The notes: a model not told the origin generated them from the sequence alone. Positions 19,075 through 27,143 are shown, numbered from the stretch's first letter. The stretch: 64,000 bases of DNA from Sinomonas sp. P10A9 (GCF_041022165.1 NZ_CP163302.1:3658001-3722000); one strand, 5' to 3'. Made by a program: numbers and translations.

Positions 19075-20310
19075 TCAGGAGGGCCCCGGGCGGCCGCTTC
19101 TGGAACGGGTTCGGCACCATGCCAGACAGCCGGCGGCCACGACGAGCCCATAGACGCTGCGGGTGCCTGATTGGACGAGTGCGGCGGCCATGATCGGGAT
19201 GAGCGCGAGGTTGGCGAGGGTCCGAGCGCTGGGGCCGCGGGATCGGACGTAGCTGACGATGCAGATGATGTAGATGAGCACGAAGACCGCGCTGCTTGCG
19301 GCGAGTGCATCGACAGTCAGGGAGGGGTCAGCCGCCAGAGCTGACAGCGTGGCGGCGAAGAGCGCGCCGAGGAGGGCCGTCCGCGCCCACGCCGACCCTC
19401 CGAGGATGCTGGGCATGCAGCCGTCCCGACTGGCACCGGCGATGAGGCTGTTGACACCGCGGACCCACGCTGCGGCGTTGACTAGCATCGCCGCTGCCGC
19501 GACAACGGCGACGAGCCCCTGCAGTGCGGGGCTGGTGGCCAGCTCGAGCAGCCCGGCGACCGGATCGACGGAGTGCTGGTCGGCCCGCACTGACACGGCA
19601 AGGGTGAGCGCGACCGCGAAGGCCCCGTACAAGCCCAGCGCCACTGCGCTGACGGGCAGGAAATCCCGGCGCGGGTCCCGGAGCTCCCGGCCGAGGAAGG
19701 TGAGGTTCTCGAATCCGACAAACGCCCAGAACGCCAGCAGCACCCCAGGCAGCAGGGTCTCCCCGATCGCGCCGGTGGGGAGCACATCGAGCTGGCGCGG
19801 CGCATTCCATGACCCCGCCGCGACAAGGATCAGCCCGGTGGCCACCAGCGCTGCGCCGCCGGCGAACTGCACGAGGGCACCGACCCGCGCACCGGCGAGA
19901 TTCGCCGACAGGGCCAGCACCAGCAGCGCTACGGCCACGGCGGCGCCCCCGCCGCCCCAGCCGAGGCCGCGTTCGACGTACCTGCCCGCCACGGCACACC
20001 CTGTCGGAAGGCCGACGACCACCACGAACACGAACATCAAAGGCATCGCGGCCCCCACCCATGGGCGAAGCCCTCGCGAGACGAGTGCCTGGAGGGCGTC
20101 GCCGCCGCCGGAGAGGCCCATCGCGTCCTGGAACATCACCAGCATCGGCAGGCACAGCAGGGCGGCGACCGCCCACACCAGCAGGCAGCCCGACCCCGTC
20201 TGCGCGTAGACCGCGGACGGAAGGCTCAGGATCCCCGAACCGGCAATCGACCCGAAGGCCAGCAGGACCGCGGCGACACGGCCCAGGGCCCGGGGACTAG
20301 TGGCAGGCAT
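19075..20310 (-). CDS. APC-family amino-acid permease
   Basis: A roughly 411-residue inner-membrane transporter with about 11-12 hydrophobic segments. The APC-type first helix motif AFGSIAGSGILSLPSAVY is present, followed by WAFVGFENLTFLGRELRDPRRDF in the middle, the helix 6/7 region of amino acid/amine permeases. Substrate is unknown. Several starts are possible (TTG 20346, ATG 20319, ATG 20310); 20310 is chosen because GGGATGGGAGG lies before it and the upstream residues are not family-like. It is divergent from a MarR gene and the dyad TGACAACATGTTGTCA lies between them, so it is the probable MarR target. Confidence 0.8.
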   Translation of the reverse strand: MPATSPRALGRVAAVLLAFGSIAGSGILSLPSAVYAQTGSGCLLVWAVAALLCLPMLVMFQDAMGLSGGGDALQALVSRGLRPWVGAAMPLMFVFVVVVGLPTGCAVAGRYVERGLGWGGGGAAVAVALLVLALSANLAGARVGALVQFAGGAALVATGLILVAAGSWNAPRQLDVLPTGAIGETLLPGVLLAFWAFVGFENLTFLGRELRDPRRDFLPVSAVALGLYGAFAVALTLAVSVRADQHSVDPVAGLLELATSPALQGLVAVVAAAAMLVNAAAWVRGVNSLIAGASRDGCMPSILGGSAWARTALLGALFAATLSALAADPSLTVDALAASSAVFVLIYIICIVSYVRSRGPSARTLANLALIPIMAAALVQSGTRSVYGLVVAAGCLAWCRTRSRSGRPGPS

Positions 20311-20324
20311 GCCTCCCATCCCAC

Positions 20325-20345
20325 TAGAATGACAACATGTTGTCA
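20325..20345 (+). promoter_or_regulatory. MarR operator overlapping its own start codon, with -10 box
   Basis: TGACAACATGTTGTCA (20330-20345) is a perfect 16-base dyad centred on the ATG of the MarR gene at 20337. TAGAAT at 20325-20330 is a good -10 box and would place the transcription start at the A of that ATG, so the mRNA is probably leaderless. The divergent permease start is 20-27 bases to the left, so one bound repressor could block both genes. Confidence 0.7.
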
Positions 20346-20801
20346 ACTGACGAACGCGAGCGGGTCGATGCCTACCGGCTGCTCATGGCGGACGTGTACG
20401 AGCTGGCCTCGCTCAGCCGCCGCAGCAGCGACTCCGTCGCGGCTGCCCATGGCGTCACCGTCACCCAGTGGCACACCATGAGCGTGCTCTCAGGCGGTGA
20501 CGCCGCGGTGCCCGCGATCGCACGGCGGCTCGGCATCACCCGCCAGGCCGTCCAGCGCACGACGGATCAGCTCCTGGCCGCCGGCCACGTCCAAGCACTG
20601 CCGAACCCCGAGCACAGGGGATCGCCGCTGATTCGGCTGACCCGCAGCGGCCACAGCACACTTCGCAGGCTCTGGTCGGCAAGCGAAGGCCCACGGTCAG
20701 AAGCACTGCAAAGCATCCCCGCTGACCGACTTGCCTCAGCGCGCAGCACCCTGCGCGAAATCCTCGCGGCCATCGGAGACCCCCGCCCCAGCCGCATCTA
20801 A
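20337..20801 (+). CDS. MarR-family transcriptional regulator, probably leaderless
   Basis: A 154-residue MarR protein: helices around VAAAHGVTVTQWHTMSVLSGG, the recognition segment ARRLGITRQAVQRTTDQLLAAG and the wing NPEHRGSPLIRLTRSG. No Shine-Dalgarno sequence precedes ATG 20337; instead a -10 box sits seven bases upstream, the arrangement of leaderless actinobacterial mRNAs. It is divergent from the amino-acid permease gene and likely represses it and itself through the central dyad. Confidence 0.88.
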   Translation: MLSTDERERVDAYRLLMADVYELASLSRRSSDSVAAAHGVTVTQWHTMSVLSGGDAAVPAIARRLGITRQAVQRTTDQLLAAGHVQALPNPEHRGSPLIRLTRSGHSTLRRLWSASEGPRSEALQSIPADRLASARSTLREILAAIGDPRPSRI

Positions 20802-20963
20802 ACCCGTCGCGACCCACACCCCTCCCGCCAACTAAGGTGTCCAGGGCGTGAGCATCGCCATGATCAGATCGGAGTGGCGGACCTGGCGCGACTGGCTCCG
20901 GTTCCGGCCGCGGTGAGTCGGCCATCACCCGGTCCCGTCTGCGCGGTATCATGTGCTCGCAAG

Positions 20964-21180
20964 GTGCCGTTCGTTAGCTGAGGCTCCTTCGCGGACACAA
21001 GCCAGCGACCCCCAACGTCGAGAGACGCCCCCGGTCAGGACAGGCTGCCCCGGGTTAAGGGGCAGCCCCGATTGGCTCCCTCCGGTCATCCCGGGGGGTC
21101 ACGACGCGAAGTGCCAAAGGCCTTACGAGGAAGGGCACCCCGGGTGTTCGGCCCGGGGACCTCCGCCCAAGGCACGTGAA
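20964..21180 (+). ncRNA. M-box (ykoK leader) magnesium riboswitch
   Basis: The leader contains the conserved M-box elements in order: GTTAGCTGAGGCTCCT with GGACACAAGCCAGCGACCCC, then AACGTCGAGAGACGCC, a central GC-rich paired region (GGCTGCCCC...GGGGCAGCC), AAGGCCTTACGAGGAAGGGC, and CGGCCCGGGGACC. This matches the actinobacterial form of the Mg2+-sensing riboswitch that shuts off Mg2+ transporter genes when Mg2+ is abundant. A -10-like TATCAT at 20945-20950 would start transcription just upstream. It controls the transporter gene at 21356 and probably the co-directional CBS gene. Boundaries are approximate. Confidence 0.88.
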
Positions 21181-21204
21181 GACGAGCGCAGGAGGTGGCT
21201 GACC

Positions 21205-21249
21205 GTGTCCGACGGCGACAGTAGTACCTCTTCGCGTACCCCTGACTGA
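21205..21249 (+). CDS. Possible 14-codon leader peptide between riboswitch and transporter
   Basis: GTG 21205 is preceded at 7 bases by AGGAGGTG (21190-21197), one of the best ribosome sites in the window, and opens a 14-residue frame (MSDGDSSTSSRTPD) ending at TGA 21249. It is in a different frame from the transporter, 106 bases upstream of it, inside the likely expression platform of the M-box. The peptide is Ser/Thr/Asp-rich. It may be a translated uORF that couples ribosome movement to riboswitch output; alternatively the purine-rich block is only part of the RNA switch. No family evidence exists for so short a peptide. Confidence 0.45.
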   Translation: MSDGDSSTSSRTPD

Positions 21250-21355
21250 ACCCAGCCCGTCTTCCCGCCCCGAGGGACCCAAACAGCCCGACCCAGGGTC
21301 CTTCGGTGTGCCGCTTCACAAGACCCCGGCCACTGCCGGGAGGAAGCAGGTCCCC

Positions 21356-23068
21356 ATGGCCAAGACTCCACGGACCCATGCCCGCGGTCCCGCACCCACT
21401 ACCCCGGCAGGCGCCTACGCCCCCGGGCCGGCCCCGGCCACCGGCGCCTATGCAGTGCTCGACTCTGCCCACCTCGGCGACATCCAGGGTGCCTTCGGCA
21501 CCATCCGCCTCGAGGACACCTCGGCCCCGCGCAGCTGGAGGACCCGGTTCAAGACCCTCCTGGCCATCATCGGCCCGGGCCTGATCGTCATGGTCGGGGA
21601 CAACGACGCCGGCGCGTTCGGAACCTACACCGAGGCCGGGCAGAACTACGGCACCAGCCTGCTGTGGACGCTCCTGCTCCTGGTCCCCGTCCTGTACGTC
21701 AACCAGGAGATGGTCCTGCGTCTGGGCGCGGTGACCGGCGTGGGCCACGCTCGGCTCATCCTCGAACGCTTCGGCCGGTTCTGGGGTGCATTCAGCGTGA
21801 TCGACCTGTTCATCCTCAACGCCCTCACGATCGTGACCGAGTTCATCGGCATCAGCATCGGCCTCTCGTACCTCGGCGTGCCCAAGATCCCCGGCGTCAT
21901 CGCTGCCGCGGTCGTGGTCGTCGGCGCGGCCAGCACCGGATCCTTCAAGACGTTCGAGCGGGTCTGCCTCACCCTCGTGGCAGGCTCGCTCCTGCTCGTG
22001 CCCGTGTTCTTCCTGGCAGGCCCGGACTATGGGCAGATGGCGCACGACCTCATCGCCCCGGGCCTCCCCGCCGGATCCAACATCGCGGACGTGACGCTGC
22101 TGATCATCGCGATCGTCGGCACGACCATCGCCCCATGGCAGCTGTTCTTCCAGCAGTCCTACGTCATCGACAAGCGCATCACCCCCCGCTACATGAAGTA
22201 CGAGAAGGTCGACCTGTGGCTGGGCATCGCCATCGTGATCCTCGGTGCCGCGGCCATCATCTCCTTCACGGCCTCCACCTTCGCCGGCAAGCCCGAGTTC
22301 GGCCAGTTCACCGACGCGGGTGGCGTCGCGGAGGGCCTGGGGACCTACGTGGGGCGTCTTGCCGGGATCCTGTTCGCCCTGGCGCTCATCGACGCCTCGA
22401 TCATCGGCGCCGCCGCCGTCGGCCTGTCCACTTCGTACGCGCTCGGCGACGTCCTGGGCCTGAAGCACTCCCTGCACCGCAAGGTCAGCGAGGCCAAGGG
22501 CTTCTACGCCGCGTTCGCCGGCATCATCCTCGTCTCCGCGGTCATCGTCATCATCCCCGGGAGCCCGCTGGGCCTGCTCACCGTCGGTGTCCAGGTCTTG
22601 GCCGGGGTGCTCCTGCCCTCCGCGACGCTGTTCCTCCTGCTGCTGTGCAACGACAGGCAGGTCATGGGCCCCTGGGTCAACGGCAGGGCGATGAACATCT
22701 TCACCTCCATCGTCATCGCGGTCCTCGTGATCCTCTCCGTCGTCCTGACCGCCGCCACCCTGTTCCCGGGCCTCGACGGCGACGCCATTATCGCCATCCT
22801 CGGCGGCGGGGCCCTGCTGGCCGTCCTCGCTGCCGCCGCCATCACCGCGCTGAGGATCCGCGCCAGGATGCAGGGCAGGACCACCCCGGAACCGGCCGTC
22901 GACCGGTCCCAGCGGCTCATGTGGCGCATGCCCCCGCTCGCACTCCTGGAACGCCCGCAGCTCTCCCTGACCCGCCGGGTGGGCCTGGGAGTCCTTTGGG
23001 CATACCTGATCCTCGCAATGGCCCTCGTCGTCGTCCGTGTCGTCCAACTGGCCTTGGGCGCCCCCTGA
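21356..23068 (+). CDS. Nramp-related transporter, probably Mg2+ (NRMT-like)
   Basis: A 570-residue inner-membrane protein of the SLC11/Nramp superfamily with about 11 helices starting near residue 65. The canonical Mn/Fe motifs are altered: helix 1 has GDNDAGAFGTY instead of DPGN, and helix 6 has TTIAPWQLFFQQS instead of the A/M-MPHN motif, so the metal-selecting methionine is absent. Loss of that Met is a hallmark of Nramp-related magnesium transporters. Together with the M-box upstream this favours Mg2+ over Mn2+. The N-terminal 60 residues are a Pro/Ala-rich cytosolic tail. ATG 21356 follows GGGAGGAAGCAGG. The MgtE_N/CBS gene lies 81 bases downstream. Confidence 0.88.
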   Translation: MAKTPRTHARGPAPTTPAGAYAPGPAPATGAYAVLDSAHLGDIQGAFGTIRLEDTSAPRSWRTRFKTLLAIIGPGLIVMVGDNDAGAFGTYTEAGQNYGTSLLWTLLLLVPVLYVNQEMVLRLGAVTGVGHARLILERFGRFWGAFSVIDLFILNALTIVTEFIGISIGLSYLGVPKIPGVIAAAVVVVGAASTGSFKTFERVCLTLVAGSLLLVPVFFLAGPDYGQMAHDLIAPGLPAGSNIADVTLLIIAIVGTTIAPWQLFFQQSYVIDKRITPRYMKYEKVDLWLGIAIVILGAAAIISFTASTFAGKPEFGQFTDAGGVAEGLGTYVGRLAGILFALALIDASIIGAAAVGLSTSYALGDVLGLKHSLHRKVSEAKGFYAAFAGIILVSAVIVIIPGSPLGLLTVGVQVLAGVLLPSATLFLLLLCNDRQVMGPWVNGRAMNIFTSIVIAVLVILSVVLTAATLFPGLDGDAIIAILGGGALLAVLAAAAITALRIRARMQGRTTPEPAVDRSQRLMWRMPPLALLERPQLSLTRRVGLGVLWAYLILAMALVVVRVVQLALGAP

Positions 23069-23149
23069 CCCCGAATCCCCACTCCCGAAGACGCCCTGGT
23101 CTGGCGTACAGTCGCCTCGAGACCCCGGTGTGCACCGAAAGGCCCCCCG

Positions 23150-24409
23150 ATGACCGTCGCAACGGCAACCCTCTCCCTCTCCGCCCTGCTGCGCCAGCCC
23201 GTCACCGACTCCGACGGGCGCCGCATGGGCGCCCTGGCCGACCTGATCGTCCACCTACGGCATGACGGCTACCCGCGCGTGACCGGCCTCGTGTTAGCCG
23301 TCGGCAGCGCCCGAGTCTTCGTCTCCGCCGCCGACCTCGCCGCGCTCGCACCCGAGCGCGTCCAGCTCGCCGTCAGCAGCGTGGACGTGCGCGAGTTCCG
23401 ACGCCGCGAGGGCGAAGTCCTGCTCTCCGAAGACGTCCTCGGACACCGCCTCATCGACCTCTCCCGCGTCGCCTTCGTCAAGGCCTACGACGTCCAGCTC
23501 ACCCAAGTCCTCGACGGTTGGGCCGCCACAGGACTCGACGTGCACCGCCGCCGCTGGCTCAGCCTCGGCCCCCGCCACGCTGCCCACCCGCCCCGGGACT
23601 GGAAGGACTTCGAACCCCTCATCGGCCACGCCGAATCCGCCCAGGTCCGGGCCGTCACCGGACGGATCCCCGAGCTCAAGCCCGCCCAGATCGCCGACAT
23701 CATCGAGGAGGCCACCGGTGACGAGCAGGACGAACTCCTAGCCCAGGTCCACGAAGACCCCGAGCTGGAGGCAGACGTCTTCGAAGAGCTCGACGAGAAC
23801 TCCAAGTCGGGGCTCTTCCGGGACCGCTCCGACGCCGAAGTCGCCGAAGTCCTAGGCCGAATGCAGGCCGACGACGCGGCCGACGCCCTCATGGACCTGC
23901 CACAGGAACGGCGCAGCCCCGTGCTCCAGGCCCTCCCCGAGCCCCAGCGCACACGCGTCCACCGGCTTCTCGGCTACCACGACCTCACCGCCGGCGGGCT
24001 CATGGGCACCGACTTCCTCGCCCTACCGGCCACTGCCACAGCCGCGGACGCACTCGCCGCCGTCGGCGCCGCCAATACGCTCCAGCCCCAAGCCCTCGTC
24101 ATGCTCTATACCCTGGCACCGGACGGGACCCTCGACGGCGCACTCAGCCTCCCCCAAGCCGTCCAGGCCGACCCTAGCCAGACCCTCGCGGAGCTCGCAG
24201 ACACCGACGTCGTGGTCGCCTCTCCCGGAGACGACGTCATCGACGTCACGACCCGCATGGCCGACTTCAACCTGCTAGCCCTGCCCGTGGTCTCCGAAGG
24301 CCGGCGCCTCATCGGCGTCATCACCGTCGACGACGCGCTCGAGGCCGCCATCCCCGAAGACTGGTCACGCCGCGAAACAGACCACCACGACACCGGCTCT
24401 GAGCCCTGA
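23150..24409 (+). CDS. Soluble PRC-barrel/MgtE_N/CBS protein, partner of the Nramp-type transporter
   Basis: A 419-residue cytosolic protein with no membrane helix. It has an N-terminal PRC-barrel-like region (about residues 8-120; DSDGRRMGALADLIVH), an MgtE_N superhelix (about 180-275; HEDPELEADVFEELD, DDAADALMDLP) and a CBS pair (about 280-410; GGLMGTDFLALP, VVASPGDDVIDVTTRM, LIGVITVDDALE). In the MgtE channel these domains sense Mg2+; here the transport domain is missing and the gene follows an Nramp-type transporter, so it is probably a detached Mg2+ sensor that gates or stabilises that transporter. Same strand, likely under the same M-box. Confidence 0.85.
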   Translation: MTVATATLSLSALLRQPVTDSDGRRMGALADLIVHLRHDGYPRVTGLVLAVGSARVFVSAADLAALAPERVQLAVSSVDVREFRRREGEVLLSEDVLGHRLIDLSRVAFVKAYDVQLTQVLDGWAATGLDVHRRRWLSLGPRHAAHPPRDWKDFEPLIGHAESAQVRAVTGRIPELKPAQIADIIEEATGDEQDELLAQVHEDPELEADVFEELDENSKSGLFRDRSDAEVAEVLGRMQADDAADALMDLPQERRSPVLQALPEPQRTRVHRLLGYHDLTAGGLMGTDFLALPATATAADALAAVGAANTLQPQALVMLYTLAPDGTLDGALSLPQAVQADPSQTLAELADTDVVVASPGDDVIDVTTRMADFNLLALPVVSEGRRLIGVITVDDALEAAIPEDWSRRETDHHDTGSEP

Positions 24410-24486
24410 GCTCCAGGGGCGCAGAGGGGCCAAAGCAGCCTCTGGTGCGAGTTCTCGAGGTCCCCTGCACGCCCAGCCGACGTCAT

Positions 24487-24909
24487 TCAGGAGTCGGTTG
24501 GGGTGTCTGGGCTGATGAAGTCGGTGTGCTCGTGGATGACCTTCCACTCGCCGTCCTCGCGGCGGAAGACACTGGTGGCGCGGAGGGCGAAGGGGCGGGG
24601 CTCGCCGCCGTCGATCGTGCCGACGAAGCGCACGACCGCCGCGGTGTAGGCCATGTCCCCCACGACATCGGAGGCCATGAGCTCGACGGTGACGTCATGG
24701 CCTCCCGCGAGCCGTGCGGCGACGCGTCGGAACGTCGGTTCCAGACGATCCCAGCCTGTGGCCGAGACGCCGACAGCGCCGAAGAGGCTCACCGGGTCCC
24801 GATGGGACCACATGGCGATGCGGTGTGACGGGTCGCCGACGGCGAGGGCGGCCTCGGCAGCGTGGAGGGCAGGCCCGGCCCAGCTGAGGAACTCGTCTTG
24901 CGGATCCAT
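24487..24909 (-). CDS. SnoaL-like/NTF2-fold protein
   Basis: A 140-residue NTF2-fold protein of the DUF4440/SnoaL_3 type. A helical N-terminus (DEFLSWAGPALHAAEAAL) leads to MWSHRDPVSLFGA and ends in the paired strands FALRATSVFRREDGEWKVIHEHTDF, a typical closing segment (RREDG-WKVIHEHTS) of this family. Members are often small-molecule binding or calcium/calmodulin kinase II association-like domains with no firm function. ATG 24909 has GAGGAGGGG upstream. Convergent with the CBS protein gene. Confidence 0.82.
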   Translation of the reverse strand: MDPQDEFLSWAGPALHAAEAALAVGDPSHRIAMWSHRDPVSLFGAVGVSATGWDRLEPTFRRVAARLAGGHDVTVELMASDVVGDMAYTAAVVRFVGTIDGGEPRPFALRATSVFRREDGEWKVIHEHTDFISPDTPTDS

Positions 24910-25133
24910 GGTCCCCTCCTCGTGCAGCCCCTTCAGCATAGGACCGCGCGGAGGTCTCCGGCTACTGTGGTTCACAGCCCTGGAGGTCCCGACCGGCTGC
25001 GTCACGGGGTTCGCTATCTCGCAGAACATCGGCCTCTCCCGCCGCGGCGGGGCTGCCAACATGAATGGGCAGAAAGCCCCACCGAGCACCGCCCCTGCGC
25101 CCTCGCGCCGGGCGGCCGGGGCACCTCAGTCGC

Positions 25134-25967
25134 TCATTTGGCCTTGGGTTCCTTGCCCATGGAGTGGAAGAGCTGGGTGGAGGAGAGGGCGTTGAAGGGC
25201 ATGGGGATGTTGTGCTCGAGGCCCTTGAGGTGGGCGGCCTTGAGGTCCTTCAGGAGCACGGCGAGGGCCGTGTCCGCGGTCCATTCGGAGACGGAGTCCC
25301 AGTTCCGGGCGACCCAGCTGTCCCCGGTGCTGGCCTTGAACAGGTTCAGCAGCTCGTCCTGGGGCAGGCTGTAGTGCGCACCGAACGTGAGCCCTTCGGC
25401 CACGGCGTTCATGGTGATGCCCAGGACGAGGTTGTTGACCAGCTTCGCTGCCTGGCTGTTGCCCGGCTGGGCGCCGTAGTAGAACACGTTCGAGCCGACG
25501 GCGTCGAAGTAGGGCCGGGCGGCGGCTACGGTCTGCTGGGCACCGGAGGTCATGATCGAGAGGGTGCCGGCCTGGGCGCCGGTGGCGCCGCCGCTGACGG
25601 CTGCGGCGATGAGCTTGACGTCCCCGGCGGCCTCGACCTTCTGGCCGAGCTCGTTCATCGTGTCGGGGTCCAGGGTGCTCATGACGATGATCGTCAGGCC
25701 CTTCGGGCCGGCGGAGAGGAGCCCGTCCTCGCCGAGGATGACGTCCAGGTTCTGGGCGTAGTCGCGGACCATCGAGATGACGGTGTCCTCGGCCTGCGCG
25801 GCGACGTCCTTCAGGCCCGCGGCGATCGTGATGCCGGCGGCCCTGGCCTTGACGCGGCTGCCCTCGAAGGCGTCGTAGCCGATCACCTCGAAACCGGCCC
25901 TGTTCAGGTTCACTGCCATGGGAAGTCCCATGGTCCCCAGCCCGACGAAACCGATTCTCTTGCTCAT
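25134..25967 (-). CDS. 3-hydroxyisobutyrate-dehydrogenase-family NAD(P)-dependent oxidoreductase
   Basis: A 277-residue beta-hydroxyacid dehydrogenase. The N-terminal Rossmann fold has RIGFVGLGTMGLPMAVNL at residues 4-21; the substrate-binding motif region is AAAVSGGATGAQAGTLSIM (near residue 121) and the catalytic Lys lies in GNSQAAKLVNNL (near residue 173). Substrate could be 3-hydroxyisobutyrate, tartronate semialdehyde or another short 3-hydroxyacid. It sits 14 bases downstream of the carboxymuconolactone-decarboxylase-like gene on the same strand; both are divergent from a TetR gene, so the pair is probably induced by a compound sensed by that regulator. Confidence 0.9.
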   Translation of the reverse strand: MSKRIGFVGLGTMGLPMAVNLNRAGFEVIGYDAFEGSRVKARAAGITIAAGLKDVAAQAEDTVISMVRDYAQNLDVILGEDGLLSAGPKGLTIIVMSTLDPDTMNELGQKVEAAGDVKLIAAAVSGGATGAQAGTLSIMTSGAQQTVAAARPYFDAVGSNVFYYGAQPGNSQAAKLVNNLVLGITMNAVAEGLTFGAHYSLPQDELLNLFKASTGDSWVARNWDSVSEWTADTALAVLLKDLKAAHLKGLEHNIPMPFNALSSTQLFHSMGKEPKAK

Positions 25968-25981
25968 GATGAGGTCCCTTC

Positions 25982-26395
25982 CTAGTTCGCGTTCGACGCC
26001 GGGGTGATGCCGCGCTCTTCCATGACCTGCCTGAGGAGGGTCAGTGCGTTCAGGACACGGGGGAAACCGACGTAGGGGAGAAGGTGGATCAGTGTGCCCA
26101 CGATCTTCTCCTTGGTCAGGCCTACGTTGAAGCCGGTGTTGATGTGGAGCTTCAGCTGGGGCTCCGTCCCGAGGGCCACCAGGGTGGAGATCGTGACCAT
26201 CGTCTGTTCCTGCTGGGTCAGCGATGTCCGCGAGTAGATGTCCCCGAAGGCGAAGGAGACGATGTAGTCCGCCAGGTGCGGGTCAAGGTCCTTGTACGAC
26301 TCGACCAGCTTGGCGTGGTCGAACGTATTCGAGTGCTCGGTTGAGACGAGCTCCATCATGCGGTCCATGCCGCGCTGATATCGGTCTACAGCCAT
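25982..26395 (-). CDS. Carboxymuconolactone decarboxylase-family protein
   Basis: A 137-residue CMD/AhpD-fold protein containing LTQQEQTMVTISTLVALGTEPQ and LKLHINTGFNVGLTKEKIVGTLIHLLPYVGFPRVLNAL, the core helices of the gamma-CMD family. The AhpD-type CxxC is absent, so a peroxidase role is unlikely; a lactone decarboxylase or unrelated small-molecule role is possible. ATG 26395 follows AAGGAG. First gene of a two-gene unit with the dehydrogenase at 25134, opposite a TetR gene; an operator dyad lies 50 bases upstream. Confidence 0.88.
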   Translation of the reverse strand: MAVDRYQRGMDRMMELVSTEHSNTFDHAKLVESYKDLDPHLADYIVSFAFGDIYSRTSLTQQEQTMVTISTLVALGTEPQLKLHINTGFNVGLTKEKIVGTLIHLLPYVGFPRVLNALTLLRQVMEERGITPASNAN

Positions 26396-26444
26396 CGTGG
26401 GCTCCTTCGCTGTGCTGTTTGCAACGCCGGTCGCGTTCCGATAG

Positions 26445-26470
26445 ATTGAAACGCTACGTTGCGTTTCAAT
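26445..26470. promoter_or_regulatory. TetR operator between divergent genes
   Basis: Ten-base arms ATTGAAACGC and GCGTTTCAAT around a 6-base spacer form a perfect dyad midway between the CMD-like gene (start 26395) and the TetR gene (start 26508). Its length, symmetry and position are those expected for a TetR operator controlling both directions. Confidence 0.8.
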
Positions 26471-26507
26471 AGTAGCACCGAATCGCCTGCCGTGGTAGGG
26501 GTATAGC

Positions 26508-27143
26508 GTGGTGACTGATTCGATAGCGGAGGACCCGAGCCCGACGACGGCGTCCGGACACGACAAGCGGCGCGCGCGGACCGAGCGCTCCGTCCTGGAT
26601 GCCACTCGCGCCGTGCTCGGCGAGGCCGGCTTCGCCGGGCTGACGGTCGAAGGGGTGGCGGCCCGGGCCGGCGTCGCCAAGACGACGATCTACCGCCGGC
26701 ATCGGTCCAAGACCGACCTCGCACTCGCACTGCTCCTGGAGATGGTGGGAGAGGTGAGCACTCGCCCCTACACCAAGGACACCGCGGCGGAGCTCGTAGC
26801 GCTGGTCGACAAGACCGTCGAGCTCATGCAGACCACCGTGATGGGGTTGATCATGAAGGGCCTGGTCTCCGAGGTCGCTGCCGATCCGCAGCTCGCCGAG
26901 GTCTACCGGGGGCAGGTCGTCACCCGTCGGCAGGCGGACGTCACCGAGCTTGTCGAGCGCGGCAAAGCCCGCGGGGAGCTCAGGGAAGACCTCGACCCCG
27001 AGACGGTCACGGACCTCCTCCTCGGGCCCATCTACTACCGGTTCTTCCTCAGCGGATCTCCCATGGACGGCACTTTCGGAAGGCGCCTGATAGCGGCGCT
27101 CCTTCCGTCACTGGCCCCGGCCGGGCAGACCAGCAACGGCTGA
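26508..27143 (+). CDS. TetR-family transcriptional regulator
   Basis: A 211-residue TetR repressor with helix-turn-helix at about residues 35-70 (LTVEGVAARAGVAKTTIYRRHRSKTDLALALL) and an AcrR-like C-terminal domain (DLLLGPIYYRFFLSG near residue 170). GTG 26508 and GTG 26511 are adjacent possible starts. It is divergent from the CMD/dehydrogenase pair with a clear 26-base dyad between, so it probably represses both itself and that pair. It is not obviously connected to the ketone cluster that begins at 27201. Confidence 0.9.
   Translation: MVTDSIAEDPSPTTASGHDKRRARTERSVLDATRAVLGEAGFAGLTVEGVAARAGVAKTTIYRRHRSKTDLALALLLEMVGEVSTRPYTKDTAAELVALVDKTVELMQTTVMGLIMKGLVSEVAADPQLAEVYRGQVVTRRQADVTELVERGKARGELREDLDPETVTDLLLGPIYYRFFLSGSPMDGTFGRRLIAALLPSLAPAGQTSNG

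Noticed and set aside
14821..20801. Integrated prophage or integrative element at tRNA-Gly
   Set aside because: No integrase, excisionase or phage gene, and no second copy of the tRNA 3' end was found inside the window; only an accessory character can be claimed.
21356..23068. Canonical MntH manganese transporter
   Set aside because: Both metal-binding motifs of Mn/Fe Nramp proteins are changed and an Mg2+ riboswitch precedes the gene, so a Mn label would be misleading.
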